Source: Arthrobacter jinronghuae (GTDB lineage: Bacteria; Actinomycetota; Actinomycetes; Actinomycetales; Micrococcaceae). From it: 64,000 bases of DNA. The stretch is taken from assembly GCF_025244825.1 (NCBI RefSeq), contig NZ_CP104263.1, positions 434,001 through 498,000 on the forward strand, read 5' to 3'. Every line of letters starts with the position of its first letter. Positions within the stretch are counted from its first letter, which is position 1. Both the position numbers and the translations under genes were made by a program. The notes beneath the pieces were generated by a model, which was not told where the DNA came from, searched no databases, and was given only the letters and a program-made list of their open reading frames with translations. Below, in pieces: positions 8,788 through 17,636 of the stretch.

Positions 8788-9608
8788 TGGATCCAGCAAC
8801 AATTATCGGCTTAGTCCTCGCCTTCGGGTCGCTTTACGCCATGATCACCCTCGAAGGTGCCCATGTATCCGCGCTCCTGCTGCCGGCGCCGATGATCCTC
8901 GTATTCGGTGCCACCATTGCCGTGGGCCTGGCGGGCGGAACCTTCAAGGACTTCATCCTGTCCTTCAAGTCCCTGCCCCGGGCCTTCATGGGCAAGACCC
9001 CCCGGCCGCAGGAGACCATTGACCGGGTGGTCCTGCTGGCGGAAAAGGCCCGCAGCGAAGGCCTCCTGTCCCTTGAGCAGGACGCCGCGGAGGTCGAGGA
9101 CCCGTTCCTGCGCACGGCCCTGCAGAACATCGCCGACGGCACCGACGGCGAGGAACTGCGCATACTGCTCGAAGACGAAATCGCCACCAAGACCGCCACC
9201 GACAAGATTGCGGTGAAGTTCTTCAACAGCTTGGGCGGTTACGGTCCCACCATCGGCATCATCGGCACCGTTGTTTCGCTGACCCACGTCCTGGAGAACC
9301 TCTCCACCCCGGACCACCTGGGACCCATGATCGCCACTGCCTTTGTGGCCACCCTGTGGGGCCTGCTTTCGGCCAACTTCATCTGGCTGCCCATCAGCAC
9401 CCGGCTCAAGCGGCTGGCGGAGCTCGAAGCGGATGAAATGAACCTCCTGATGGAAGGTGTCCTGGCCCTGCAGGCCGGCAGCCAGCCGCGCCTGCTCGGG
9501 GAACGGCTGCGCGCGATGGTCCCGGCCCACACATTGGGTGGCAAAGCGGACAAGGCAGATAAGGCCGACAAGGCCGACGCCGCAGACAAGGTCCAGGACG
9601 CAGCGTGA
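8787..9608 (+). CDS. motA: Flagellar stator protein MotA
   Basis: MotA is the membrane stator subunit that, with MotB, conducts ions and pushes on FliG. The 273-residue product has four hydrophobic segments (about residues 5-25, 30-50, 150-170, 185-205). The cytoplasmic loop has LAEKARSEGLLSLE, with the Arg and Glu that interact with FliG in the family, and the conserved prolines in GGYGPTIGIIGTV and NFIWLPIS. The C-terminus is a charged Lys/Ala/Asp repeat (several near-copies of KADKADKA), which is unusual. The stop TGA overlaps the motB GTG. Confidence 0.96.
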   Translation: MDPATIIGLVLAFGSLYAMITLEGAHVSALLLPAPMILVFGATIAVGLAGGTFKDFILSFKSLPRAFMGKTPRPQETIDRVVLLAEKARSEGLLSLEQDAAEVEDPFLRTALQNIADGTDGEELRILLEDEIATKTATDKIAVKFFNSLGGYGPTIGIIGTVVSLTHVLENLSTPDHLGPMIATAFVATLWGLLSANFIWLPISTRLKRLAELEADEMNLLMEGVLALQAGSQPRLLGERLRAMVPAHTLGGKADKADKADKADAADKVQDAA

Positions 9609-10417
9609 GCGCCAAGGGCCGGCGTCCGAAACAGCACGAGGAGGACGATCACCCGGACGAACGCTGGATGGCCTCCTACATGGACATGGTCACCGTGCTG
9701 ATGTGCATGTTCATTGTCCTGTTCGCCATGTCGACTGTGGATGCGAAGAAGTTCGAGCAGCTCAAGGAATCCCTGGCCACCGGTTTCGGCGCCGAGGAGA
9801 GCAACACGGTGGACACCGCCGTCGGCATCATCGTGCCGCCGGACAAGGTAGACAGCGAAGAGACCGTTGAGCCCGACGCCGCCCTGGCCGCCAAGGAAGT
9901 CGACGATCTCACGGCGCTCCAGGACGCCATTTACGCGGGCCTGCAGGAAAAGGGCCTGGAAGACGCCGTGCGCTTCGAAATGGATGAGCGCGGCCTGACC
10001 ATCCGGCTGGTCAGCTCGGAAATGTTCTTCGCCCCGGACCTGGCCGACCTCACTGACGCGGCCGTCCAGGTGCTGGACACCGTAGGTCCCGCACTCGCGC
10101 CGACCACCTACCAGGTCTCGGTGGAAGGCCACACTGCCCAGGTCCGCCAGTACGCCGACGACGCGTTGGATTGGGAACTGTCCTCGTCCCGTTCGGTGAA
10201 CGTGCTGCGTTACCTCGTCTCCGGCGGGGGAGTGAAGCAGGACCACATGAAGGCGGTGGGTTACGGCGAGTCCCGCCCCCTGACCCCCGGCAGGGACGCC
10301 GCCGAACTCGCCCAGAACCGGCGGGTGGACATAGTGGTCCTGTCCGGACAAAGCGAAGACGTCCGCGCGCTCATCCCCGGGATCGTGGCCGAGCGCGAAG
10401 CCGCAGCAGGCACCTAA
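9605..10417 (+). CDS. motB: Flagellar stator protein MotB
   Basis: MotB anchors the stator to peptidoglycan and carries the ion-binding Asp. The 270-residue product has a short charged N-terminus, one membrane helix with the key Asp27 (YMDMVTVLMCMFIVLFAMS), a linker, and an OmpA-like peptidoglycan-binding domain (YQVSVEGHTAQVRQY, then GYGESRPLTPGRDAAELAQNRRVDIV). The start is GTG 9605, overlapping the motA stop. The helix does not by itself settle whether H+ or Na+ is used. The reading frame ends 47 bases before fliM. Confidence 0.96.
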   Translation: MSAKGRRPKQHEEDDHPDERWMASYMDMVTVLMCMFIVLFAMSTVDAKKFEQLKESLATGFGAEESNTVDTAVGIIVPPDKVDSEETVEPDAALAAKEVDDLTALQDAIYAGLQEKGLEDAVRFEMDERGLTIRLVSSEMFFAPDLADLTDAAVQVLDTVGPALAPTTYQVSVEGHTAQVRQYADDALDWELSSSRSVNVLRYLVSGGGVKQDHMKAVGYGESRPLTPGRDAAELAQNRRVDIVVLSGQSEDVRALIPGIVAEREAAAGT

Positions 10418-10426
10418 CGGCTTTTC

Positions 10427-10453
10427 TTACGCAGCCGGTCCAAGTGCCGATAG
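10427..10453 (+). promoter_or_regulatory. Candidate SigD/FliA-type promoter upstream of fliM
   Basis: TTAC (10427-10430), 15 bases, then GCCGATAG (10446-10453). The -10 part is one or two bases from the sigma-28 consensus and closely matches the element before flbD. Transcription would begin almost at the fliM start codon, giving a nearly leaderless message. Confidence 0.4.
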
Positions 10454-10464
10454 TGCGGGGTGTG

Positions 10465-11361
10465 ATGGTCCAAGATTCACCTTCCTTAAGCATGCCCGCG
10501 AAAACAAAGCCCGTGGAGGTTTACGACTTCAGCAGGCCCACTACGCTGGCCCGTGAGCACGCACGTGTCCTGGAAATGGCCTTCGATACCTTCGCCCGCC
10601 AGTGGGGCACGCAGCTTACCGCCAAGGTGCGGGTGCTTTCGCAGGTCACCTCGGAAGACGTGCAGGTGCTGAGCTACGACGAGTACGCCGCGGCGCTGCC
10701 GGACAACACCGGCATGGTGCTTTTCAACATCTCCACCACCTCCGCCAAGGCCGTCATCCAGTTCCCCATGGCCGCAGCACTGTCCTGGGTTGGACACATG
10801 CTCGGCGGAACCGGCTTCCAGACCGCGCCGGAGCGCAAATTCACGCATATCGAACAGGCACTGCTGGGCAAGATCATGGACGACGCCGTGGAGGACCTGC
10901 ACTACTCCCTCGGCCACCTGCTCTCGGCCCCGTTGACGCTGTCCTCGGTCCAGTACAACTCGCAGTTCGCCCAGGCAGCGGCCTCCGGCGACCCCATGAT
11001 CGTGGCCACTTTCGAGATGGTGGTCGGTGAAACCACCGCTCCCGCCACCGTGGCCATCCCGGCCGCCGCCCTGTTGCCGCAGCTGGACCCGCTGGGCGCC
11101 CAGACCAGCAATGCCACGCCGGCCGAACTTGTCCAGCTGCAGCTTGCACACGTGCCCGTGAAGGTGTGCCTGCAGCTGGAGCCCATCACGGTGAAGCCCG
11201 CCATGGTCTTGAACCTTGCCGTGGGGGACGTCCTGAATCTGGGCCACCCCCGCCACCGCCCGCTGAACGTCACCGTTGACGGACAGACGATGGCACAGGC
11301 AGCAGTAGGAGCCAGCGGGTCACGCCTTGCCGGCAGCATCGTCAGTATCGAGGAGAAGTAA
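10465..11361 (+). CDS. fliM: Flagellar motor switch protein FliM, no recognisable CheY-binding N-terminus
   Basis: FliM is the middle component of the C-ring. From ATG 10465 the product is 298 residues, about 30 shorter than typical. It has the conserved VYDFSRPTTLAREH start of the middle domain, the MLGGTG motif, FTHIEQALLGKIM and a C-terminal SpoA-type domain. The family's N-terminal CheY-P-binding peptide (LSQxEIDALL) is absent, and the in-frame sequence upstream does not supply it. GTG 10462 is an equally possible start; no Shine-Dalgarno is present. A much longer frame from 10171 runs through motB and is a shadow. Confidence 0.9.
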   Translation: MVQDSPSLSMPAKTKPVEVYDFSRPTTLAREHARVLEMAFDTFARQWGTQLTAKVRVLSQVTSEDVQVLSYDEYAAALPDNTGMVLFNISTTSAKAVIQFPMAAALSWVGHMLGGTGFQTAPERKFTHIEQALLGKIMDDAVEDLHYSLGHLLSAPLTLSSVQYNSQFAQAAASGDPMIVATFEMVVGETTAPATVAIPAAALLPQLDPLGAQTSNATPAELVQLQLAHVPVKVCLQLEPITVKPAMVLNLAVGDVLNLGHPRHRPLNVTVDGQTMAQAAVGASGSRLAGSIVSIEEK

Positions 11362-11364
11362 CCC

Positions 11365-12066
11365 ATGTCCAGCCCCCACAGCCTGCACGCCGACGCCGTT
11401 TCCGCCCTGGTGCGCGGCCTGCCCACCCCCCTTGTCCTGGAACCGATCCCGCATAACGGGGCAGGCGTACCGGCGTCGCACACCGCGACGGCGGTCACCG
11501 CATCCTTCGTGGGCACCGAATCGGCGGACCTCGCCCTGATCCTGGACAGTTCATCGCCGCTGGCCGACGTCGCCGGCACCGACTCCGCGCTCGTTTCGGC
11601 CGCGGACGTGCTGCGTCCCTCGCTCGAAGCAGCAAGTGCCACCCTGGGCGTCGGCGTGCTCGGCGAGGCCCGCACCGAGGACGCCGCCGCCCTCTTCGCC
11701 GATCCGGACAGCGTCGTCTTCGAACTGCGCTCCCCTGAGGGCACCGCCGGGTGGTTCGCCATCCGCCTGCGGGACACCCCCGGCCCCTCCGGCGGCCACG
11801 CCGACCCCTCGATCGTCGGCAAGATGGGCCGCATCAACAACATCGAGATGGCGCTGACCGTGGAAATCGGGCACACCCGCATGTCCGTCCGCGACGTCCT
11901 GAACCTCGAGCCCGGCCGGGTGGTGGAGCTGGACCGGTCCGCCGGCGCCCCCGCAGACATCCTGCTGAACGGCCGGCTCATCGCCAACGGCGAAGTTGTG
12001 GTCATCGACCAGGACTACGCCGTGCGGATCACCAAAATCCTGGACGTGGTCGAGGGGCTCAATTAG
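11365..12066 (+). CDS. fliN: Flagellar motor switch protein FliN, long form
   Basis: The C-terminal 80 residues are a SpoA/FliN domain (IEMALTVEIGHTRMSVRDVL, then LIANGEVVVIDQDYAVRITK) forming the base of the C-ring. At 233 residues it is much longer than enterobacterial FliN (137). The N-terminal 130 residues look like a globular CheC/FliY-type domain, which would make it FliY-like, although the acidic phosphatase motif is not evident. Residues 6-19 loosely resemble the CheY-binding peptide missing from FliM. The start ATG 11365 has GAGGAGAA 6 bases upstream. The stop overlaps the fliO GTG. Confidence 0.92.
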   Translation: MSSPHSLHADAVSALVRGLPTPLVLEPIPHNGAGVPASHTATAVTASFVGTESADLALILDSSSPLADVAGTDSALVSAADVLRPSLEAASATLGVGVLGEARTEDAAALFADPDSVVFELRSPEGTAGWFAIRLRDTPGPSGGHADPSIVGKMGRINNIEMALTVEIGHTRMSVRDVLNLEPGRVVELDRSAGAPADILLNGRLIANGEVVVIDQDYAVRITKILDVVEGLN

Positions 12067-12572
12067 TGGAAACCCTGTTTCTGGGACTCCGTGTCCTGGT
12101 TGCACTGGGCGCCGTACTCGGACTCCTGTGGTTCCTGCAGCGCCGCTTCAGCCGCACACTCGGTTCTGCCGGCGCGAACCAACCCGCCGTGCGCGTGGTC
12201 AGCCGCCAGCCGTTGACCCCCAAGGCCTCGCTGGTCGTGGTGGAAACCGGCGGACAGCGCCTCCTGCTCGGGGTGGCCGAAGGATCGGTAAACCTGCTGC
12301 ACACCACAGAGGTTCCCCCGGAATCCGAACCGGTGCCCGCAACCGGGTTCGCCGCCTCGCTGGAAGCCGCCCAGCATTCCGCCGGTTCCTTCCCGGAGGG
12401 CGGCAACGCCGCCGACCCCTCAGGACTGCCGCCGCGCCGCGCGGCGCGTGGGGCACATGCCCTTCCCTCCGCACACCCGGTGCCCGCCAAGTCGGCGCTG
12501 GCCGGATCCATCCTTGCCCCCGAAACCTGGCGCCAGGCCGGCGCGGTACTGCGCCGGGGACGCAGACTATGA
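12066..12572 (+). CDS. fliO: Flagellar export gate-associated membrane protein FliO
   Basis: FliO is a small membrane protein needed for stable assembly of the FliP ring. Starting at GTG 12066 (one-base overlap with the fliN stop) gives 168 residues: one membrane helix at about residues 4-24, a basic RRF segment, then the FliO core (LTPKASLVVVETGGQRLLLGV) and a Pro/Ala-rich cytoplasmic tail. A longer open frame upstream overlaps fliN and is a shadow. The stop overlaps the fliP ATG by 4 bases. Confidence 0.88.
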   Translation: METLFLGLRVLVALGAVLGLLWFLQRRFSRTLGSAGANQPAVRVVSRQPLTPKASLVVVETGGQRLLLGVAEGSVNLLHTTEVPPESEPVPATGFAASLEAAQHSAGSFPEGGNAADPSGLPPRRAARGAHALPSAHPVPAKSALAGSILAPETWRQAGAVLRRGRRL

Positions 12573-13420
12573 GCGCCGCCGTCGACGTGCGCAGGGCGCG
12601 CCACGCGCTTACCCTGGCCGCAGCCCTGTTCTTCGCCGTGGCTGCCCTGCTCCTGCTGGGGGCTGCAGCCGGGCACGCCACCACGTTCGATCCGGCTGCG
12701 CCGGGTGCGCCCGCGGACCCCACTGCTCCCACGGAGCCGGACGACGGCGGCGGGCTGAGCATCGATATCAACGGCCAGGACGGCGGGCCCTCCACGGCGG
12801 TGACCACGCTCATCGGCATCACCCTGCTTTCGGTGGCGCCGTCGCTGCTGCTGATGCTCAGCTCCTTCACGAAAATCTTCGTGGTGCTGGCCATGACCCG
12901 CAACGCCCTGTCGCTGCCCTCGATCCCGCCCAACCAGGTCCTGGCCGGGCTGGCGCTGTTCCTCTCACTGTTCATCATGGCGCCGGTGATCAGCGAAATT
13001 AACACGATCGCCGTGCAGCCCTACCTCAACGGGGAACTCAACTTCGACGCCGCCCTGGACACCGGGACCGCGCCGCTGCAGCAGTTCATGCTTGCCCACA
13101 CCCGCGAAGAGGACATCGCACTGATGACCCGCGCGGCCGGGCAGGAGAACCCCGAAAGCCCCGAGTCCGTTCCGCTGACCACCCTGATTCCGGCGTTCAT
13201 GATTTCGGAGCTGCGGGCGGCGTTCATCATCGGATTCGTGATTTTCGTGCCGTTCCTCGTCATTGACCTGGTGGTGTCCGCAGCGCTGATGTCCATGGGC
13301 ATGATGATGCTCCCGCCGGTAATGATCTCGCTGCCGTTCAAGATCCTGCTGTTCATCCTCGTGGACGGCTGGGGACTGATCATTACGTCCTTGGTCAACA
13401 GTTACCAGGGCGGCACCTAG
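12569..13420 (+). CDS. fliP: Flagellar type III export gate protein FliP
   Basis: FliP forms the pentameric core of the export channel with FliQ and FliR. From ATG 12569 the product is 283 residues: an N-terminal signal-like helix (about residues 10-32), a Pro/Ala-rich linker, then membrane helices containing MLSSFTKIFVVLAMTRNA and the family signature FMISELRAAFIIGFVIFVPF, and MGMMMLPPVMISLPFKILLF. The start overlaps the fliO stop (ATGA). The stop TAG overlaps the fliQ GTG by one base. Confidence 0.96.
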   Translation: MSAAVDVRRARHALTLAAALFFAVAALLLLGAAAGHATTFDPAAPGAPADPTAPTEPDDGGGLSIDINGQDGGPSTAVTTLIGITLLSVAPSLLLMLSSFTKIFVVLAMTRNALSLPSIPPNQVLAGLALFLSLFIMAPVISEINTIAVQPYLNGELNFDAALDTGTAPLQQFMLAHTREEDIALMTRAAGQENPESPESVPLTTLIPAFMISELRAAFIIGFVIFVPFLVIDLVVSAALMSMGMMMLPPVMISLPFKILLFILVDGWGLIITSLVNSYQGGT

Positions 13421-13695
13421 TGGATACAAACGCCGTCCTGGACATCGCCATGCAGGGGCTCTGGGTTGCGGCCAAGCTTTCGGCCCCGGTGCTGATCACC
13501 GCCCTCGTGGTGGGGTTCGCCATTTCGCTGCTGCAGTCCATCACCCAGATCCAGGAAGTCACGCTTTCGTTCGTGCCCAAGGCCCTTGCCGTGGCCCTCG
13601 CCCTGCTTGTGTGCGGACACTGGATGATTTCGGAAATCGTGTCCTTCACCCACGAGATGTTCCAGAGGATCCCGTCCCTGCTCGGCGGCGGCTAG
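13420..13695 (+). CDS. fliQ: Flagellar type III export gate protein FliQ
   Basis: FliQ is a two-helix membrane subunit wrapping the FliP-FliR core. The 91-residue product has two hydrophobic hairpin helices (about residues 15-40 and 52-73) and the conserved SITQIQEVTLSFVPK between them. The start is GTG 13420, overlapping the fliP stop. It abuts fliR with no gap. Confidence 0.96.
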   Translation: MDTNAVLDIAMQGLWVAAKLSAPVLITALVVGFAISLLQSITQIQEVTLSFVPKALAVALALLVCGHWMISEIVSFTHEMFQRIPSLLGGG

Positions 13696-14454
13696 ATGAA
13701 CATCACCCTTGACCAGGACTGGATCGAGGCGTTCCTGCTGGCCTCGGTGCGGATGGTGGCCTTCCTCATCATTGCGCCGCCGTTCTCCTACAACGCGTTT
13801 CCGGCACGGATCAAAGCCATGCTCGGTCTCGGACTGGGTCTGGCCATCGCCCCGCAGGTAAGCGAGGGGTACAACTCCCTGAGCACCGGCGCGTTCTTCA
13901 TGGCCATCGTGATGGAGCTGCTGGTGGGTGCCGTGCTGGGATTCCTGGTGATGGTGGTTTTCTCCGCCGTGCAGTCCGCCGGCAACCTGATCGATACCTT
14001 CGGCGGCTTCCAGCTGGCCCAGGCCTTCGATCCGCAGTCCATGGTCAACGGCGCCCAGTTCACGCGCATCTTCCAGATCACCGCCCTGGCGCTGCTCTTC
14101 GCTTCAGACGGGTACCAGTTGATCATCGGCGGGCTGCTGCGCAGCTTCACCGCGCTGCCGCTGACGGGGGGACTGGACCTGTCCGAACCCGCGTCCGCCC
14201 TGACCGCCGCGGTATCGCAGATGTTCCTGGCCTCGGTGCAGATTGCCGGACCGCTGCTGGTGGTCCTGTTCCTGGCCGACGCCGGGCTGGGCCTGCTCAC
14301 CCGCGTGGCCCCGGCCCTGAACGCCTTCGCCCTCGGCTTCCCGCTGAAGATCCTGCTGACGCTGTCCCTGGCTTCAGTTGTCTTCCTGGCCCTGCCCCGC
14401 ATCGTCTCCGGGCTGGTCTCCACCATTGAGCGCGCGCTGACGGGGGTGGGATAA
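13696..14454 (+). CDS. fliR: Flagellar type III export gate protein FliR
   Basis: FliR is the single-copy subunit closing the export gate core. The product is 252 residues with about six membrane helices. Conserved segments include RMVAFLIIAPPFS near the N-terminus and FGGFQLAQAFDPQS in the middle. ATG 13696 follows the fliQ stop directly, and its own stop abuts flhB. Length is normal. Confidence 0.95.
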   Translation: MNITLDQDWIEAFLLASVRMVAFLIIAPPFSYNAFPARIKAMLGLGLGLAIAPQVSEGYNSLSTGAFFMAIVMELLVGAVLGFLVMVVFSAVQSAGNLIDTFGGFQLAQAFDPQSMVNGAQFTRIFQITALALLFASDGYQLIIGGLLRSFTALPLTGGLDLSEPASALTAAVSQMFLASVQIAGPLLVVLFLADAGLGLLTRVAPALNAFALGFPLKILLTLSLASVVFLALPRIVSGLVSTIERALTGVG

Positions 14455-15582
14455 ATGCCGGAACAGCCCTCAGGGGAGCGGACCGAGCAGGCCACCGAAA
14501 AACGGATGAAGGAGGTCCGTTCCAAGGGCCAGCTTTCCCGCTCCGAGGACCTCACCGCCTGGGTGGGCGTAGGCACGGCCGCCCTGATGATGCCCTTGAC
14601 CATCTCCCGGGGCACCGAAGCCGCCGGCGAAATCCTGGCCGGCGTCGCCACCACCATCGCCAACCCCGATCCCGAGTTCGCCCTGACCCAGATGAACGAG
14701 GGCCTGGGCACCCTTGCCTTCATCCTTGGTCCGCTGCTGGGCGTTGTTGCCGCCGTCGTCCTGATGACCGCCGCCGTCCAGGGCGGTATCCACATGAAGA
14801 AATTCAAGGGCAAGTTCGAACAGTTCAATGTGATCACCGGCGTCAAACGCGTCTTTGGCACCCAGGCCCTGTGGAACGGTGCCAAATCCCTGCTCAAGAC
14901 CGCCGTAGTGGGACTGGTCCTGTACGCAGTGATCCAGCAACTGATGCCGGTGCTGATGTCCGCCGGCGGCCTGCCGATCTCCGCCGTCCTGGAAGCCGCG
15001 GGAGGCGGTACTGCGTTACTGCTGCAGGCAGCCGTCGCCGCGGGCCTGATCCTCGCCGCGGCGGACATCTTCGTGGTTATGAAGCGCAACCGGAAACGAA
15101 CCCGCATGACCAAGAAGGAAGTCAAGGACGAGAACAAGAACAGCGACGGCGATCCGCTGGTCAAGTCGCAGCGCCGGTCCCGGCAGCTGGCCATGAGCCG
15201 GAACCGGATGATCGCCGCCGTGGCGGACGCCGACGTCGTCCTCGTGAACCCCACCCACGTGGCCGTCGCCCTGAAATACGAGCCGGGCAAGTCCGCGCCG
15301 CGGGTCGTGGCGAAGGGGGCGGACAACATTGCCACCCGGATCCGTGAAGAGGCCGAAAAGCAGGGCGTCCCCATGGTCTCCGACATTCCGCTGGCCCGTG
15401 CCCTGCACAGCGCCTGCGAACTGAACGCGGAAATTCCCCCGGAACTCTACAACGCCGTGGCCCGAGTCCTGGCCTTCGTTATGGCCCTGAAGCGGCGCGG
15501 CGCCGCCCGGGGCATGCACACCATGGCAGCCGCACCGCCCGAACCCGTCACCACCCCACAACACCGTAAGGCCGCGTCGTGA
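14455..15582 (+). CDS. flhB: Flagellar export substrate-specificity protein FlhB
   Basis: FlhB sits at the export gate and switches specificity from rod/hook to filament substrates after self-cleavage. The 375-residue product starts with the typical GERTEQATEKRMKEVRSKGQ, has four membrane helices (about residues 30-215), and a cytoplasmic domain with the autocleavage motif NPTH at Asn265-His268 (VLVNPTHVAVAL). FliK from the same cluster would trigger the switch. The stop overlaps the flhA GTG by 4 bases. Confidence 0.97.
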   Translation: MPEQPSGERTEQATEKRMKEVRSKGQLSRSEDLTAWVGVGTAALMMPLTISRGTEAAGEILAGVATTIANPDPEFALTQMNEGLGTLAFILGPLLGVVAAVVLMTAAVQGGIHMKKFKGKFEQFNVITGVKRVFGTQALWNGAKSLLKTAVVGLVLYAVIQQLMPVLMSAGGLPISAVLEAAGGGTALLLQAAVAAGLILAAADIFVVMKRNRKRTRMTKKEVKDENKNSDGDPLVKSQRRSRQLAMSRNRMIAAVADADVVLVNPTHVAVALKYEPGKSAPRVVAKGADNIATRIREEAEKQGVPMVSDIPLARALHSACELNAEIPPELYNAVARVLAFVMALKRRGAARGMHTMAAAPPEPVTTPQHRKAAS

Positions 15583-17636
15583 ACCGCAACCGCAACCTCC
15601 TGAAACTCGCCGTCCCCGTCGGGGTCATCGGCATCATCCTGCTGCTGGTGGTCCCCATCCCCGCCGGGCTGCTGGACGTGCTGATCATCATCAACATCCT
15701 GCTGGCACTGGTGATCCTGCTGACCACCATGTTCGTGCGCAAGCCGCTGGACTTCTCGGTGTTCCCCTCCCTGCTCCTGGTCGCCACCCTGTTCCGGCTG
15801 GGCCTGAACGTGGCCTCCACCCGGCTGGTGCTGGGGGAGGGGTACGCCGGGCAGGTGATCGAAGCGTTCGGGCACGTAGCCGTAAGCGGTTCGCTGATCA
15901 TCGGCGCGGTGATCTTCCTGATCCTGGTAGTCATCCAGTTCGTGGTGGTCACAAAGGGTGCCGAACGCGTCGCCGAAGTCGGGGCGCGGTTCACCCTGGA
16001 CGCCATGCCGGGCAAGCAGATGGCCATCGACGCGGACCTCAATGCCGGTTTGATCACCGATACCCAGGCCCGGGAACGCCGGGCCGAGGTCTCCGCGGAA
16101 GCGGACTTCTACGGTGCCATGGACGGCGCGTCGAAGTTCGTCAAGGGTGACGCGATTGCCGGGCTGATCATCATCATCATCAACCTCATCGGCGGCATCG
16201 CCATCGGCATGATCCAGCGCGGCATGGCCGCCGGCGAAGCAGTGAGCACCTACAGCCTGCTGACCATCGGCGACGGACTGGTCACCCAGATCCCGGCCCT
16301 GCTGATGGCGGTCTCCACCGGCATGATTGTCACCCGGTCCAATGCCGAGGCGGACATGGGGACCACGGCCGGCGCGCAGCTGGGCCAGTCCCGGAACGCC
16401 CTGATGATTGCGGGCGGCGCGGCCATCGTGATGGCGCTGATCCCCGGCATGCCGAAACTCTATTTCATCGCCATCGGTGCCCTGCTGATTTTCATTGCGC
16501 AGAAAATCAAGACCAAGGAAGCCAGTGAACAGGCCGAGAAAGACTCCGCTCAGGCGGCGCTGGACGCGCCCGCCACCTCCGAGACCACGGAGGACCTGAT
16601 TGAGCAGATGCGCGTCCATGCGCTGGAAATCCTGCTGGCCCCGGATCTGGTGGACATAGTCACCGGTGGCTCCGACGATCTCCTGGCACGGGTGCGGGCA
16701 CTGCGCCGCAAGATCGCCATGGAGCTGGGCATCGTGGTGCCCCCGGTACGCACGCGCGACAGCGTCGACCTGCCGTTGTCCACCTACGTCATCCGGATCG
16801 CCGGTGTGGAAGCCGGCCGCGGGGACGCCCCTGCGGGCAAGATCCTTGCCCTGGGGGACTATCTGGACGGGCTGCCGGGCACCGCCACCGTTGAACCCGT
16901 ATTCGGCCTGGCCGGCAAGTGGGTTCCGGCGGAAATGCAGCACGCGGCGGAAATGTCCGGGGCAACCGTGATCGACCGTGTGTCGGTGCTGGTCACGCAC
17001 CTCTCCGCGGTCATCACCGCCAACGCCGCCCGGCTGCTCACCCGCGAAGACGTCCGGGTGCTGACCGAGGGGGTCAAGCTGGTCAACCCGTCAGCCGTCG
17101 AGGAACTGATCCCCAACGTGCTGTCCCTTGCCGAAGTGCAGCGGGTGCTCCAGGGCCTGCTCGCCGAGCAGATACCCATCAACGACCTGCCGCGGATCTA
17201 CGAGTCCCTGCTGCTGCGGGCCAAGGTTTCCGCGGACCCGGAGGGGCTCATCGAGACGGCGCGGACCGCACTGGGGCCGGCGCTGGCCGCGCAGTACATC
17301 GCCGACGGCGTCCTGCGGGTGATCATGATCGATCCGGCGCTGGAGCAGTCCATGCTCGAAGCGCTGCGTCCCTCCGACCAGGGCACCCAGATCCTGCTTG
17401 ACCCCGCGAGGGTCGATACCGTGCTGGCGTCGCTGAAGACTGCAGTGGCGGGCGCCGAGAACGCCGGATTCAACCCGGTGCTGGTCTGCGCGCCGGCCCT
17501 GCGCCCCGCCATCCGGCGGCTGGTGTCCGCACAGACCGGCGGCCTGCCGGTACTGTCCTACCAAGAAGCGACAGCGGGTAATGTCGGTATCGAGACCGTA
17601 GGGGTGGTGCGTGGAAGTGAGACGATTTCAGCTTGA
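15579..17636 (+). CDS. flhA: Flagellar type III export gate protein FlhA
   Basis: FlhA forms the nonameric cytoplasmic ring that receives substrates and chaperones and uses the proton gradient. The 685-residue product has eight membrane helices in residues 1-310, the conserved loop (GARFTLDAMPGKQMAIDADL then AEVSAEADFYGAMDGASKFV) and a large C-terminal cytoplasmic domain. The start is GTG 15579, overlapping the flhB stop. The 3' end overlaps the next gene by 26 bases. Confidence 0.97.
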   Translation: MNRNRNLLKLAVPVGVIGIILLLVVPIPAGLLDVLIIINILLALVILLTTMFVRKPLDFSVFPSLLLVATLFRLGLNVASTRLVLGEGYAGQVIEAFGHVAVSGSLIIGAVIFLILVVIQFVVVTKGAERVAEVGARFTLDAMPGKQMAIDADLNAGLITDTQARERRAEVSAEADFYGAMDGASKFVKGDAIAGLIIIIINLIGGIAIGMIQRGMAAGEAVSTYSLLTIGDGLVTQIPALLMAVSTGMIVTRSNAEADMGTTAGAQLGQSRNALMIAGGAAIVMALIPGMPKLYFIAIGALLIFIAQKIKTKEASEQAEKDSAQAALDAPATSETTEDLIEQMRVHALEILLAPDLVDIVTGGSDDLLARVRALRRKIAMELGIVVPPVRTRDSVDLPLSTYVIRIAGVEAGRGDAPAGKILALGDYLDGLPGTATVEPVFGLAGKWVPAEMQHAAEMSGATVIDRVSVLVTHLSAVITANAARLLTREDVRVLTEGVKLVNPSAVEELIPNVLSLAEVQRVLQGLLAEQIPINDLPRIYESLLLRAKVSADPEGLIETARTALGPALAAQYIADGVLRVIMIDPALEQSMLEALRPSDQGTQILLDPARVDTVLASLKTAVAGAENAGFNPVLVCAPALRPAIRRLVSAQTGGLPVLSYQEATAGNVGIETVGVVRGSETISA

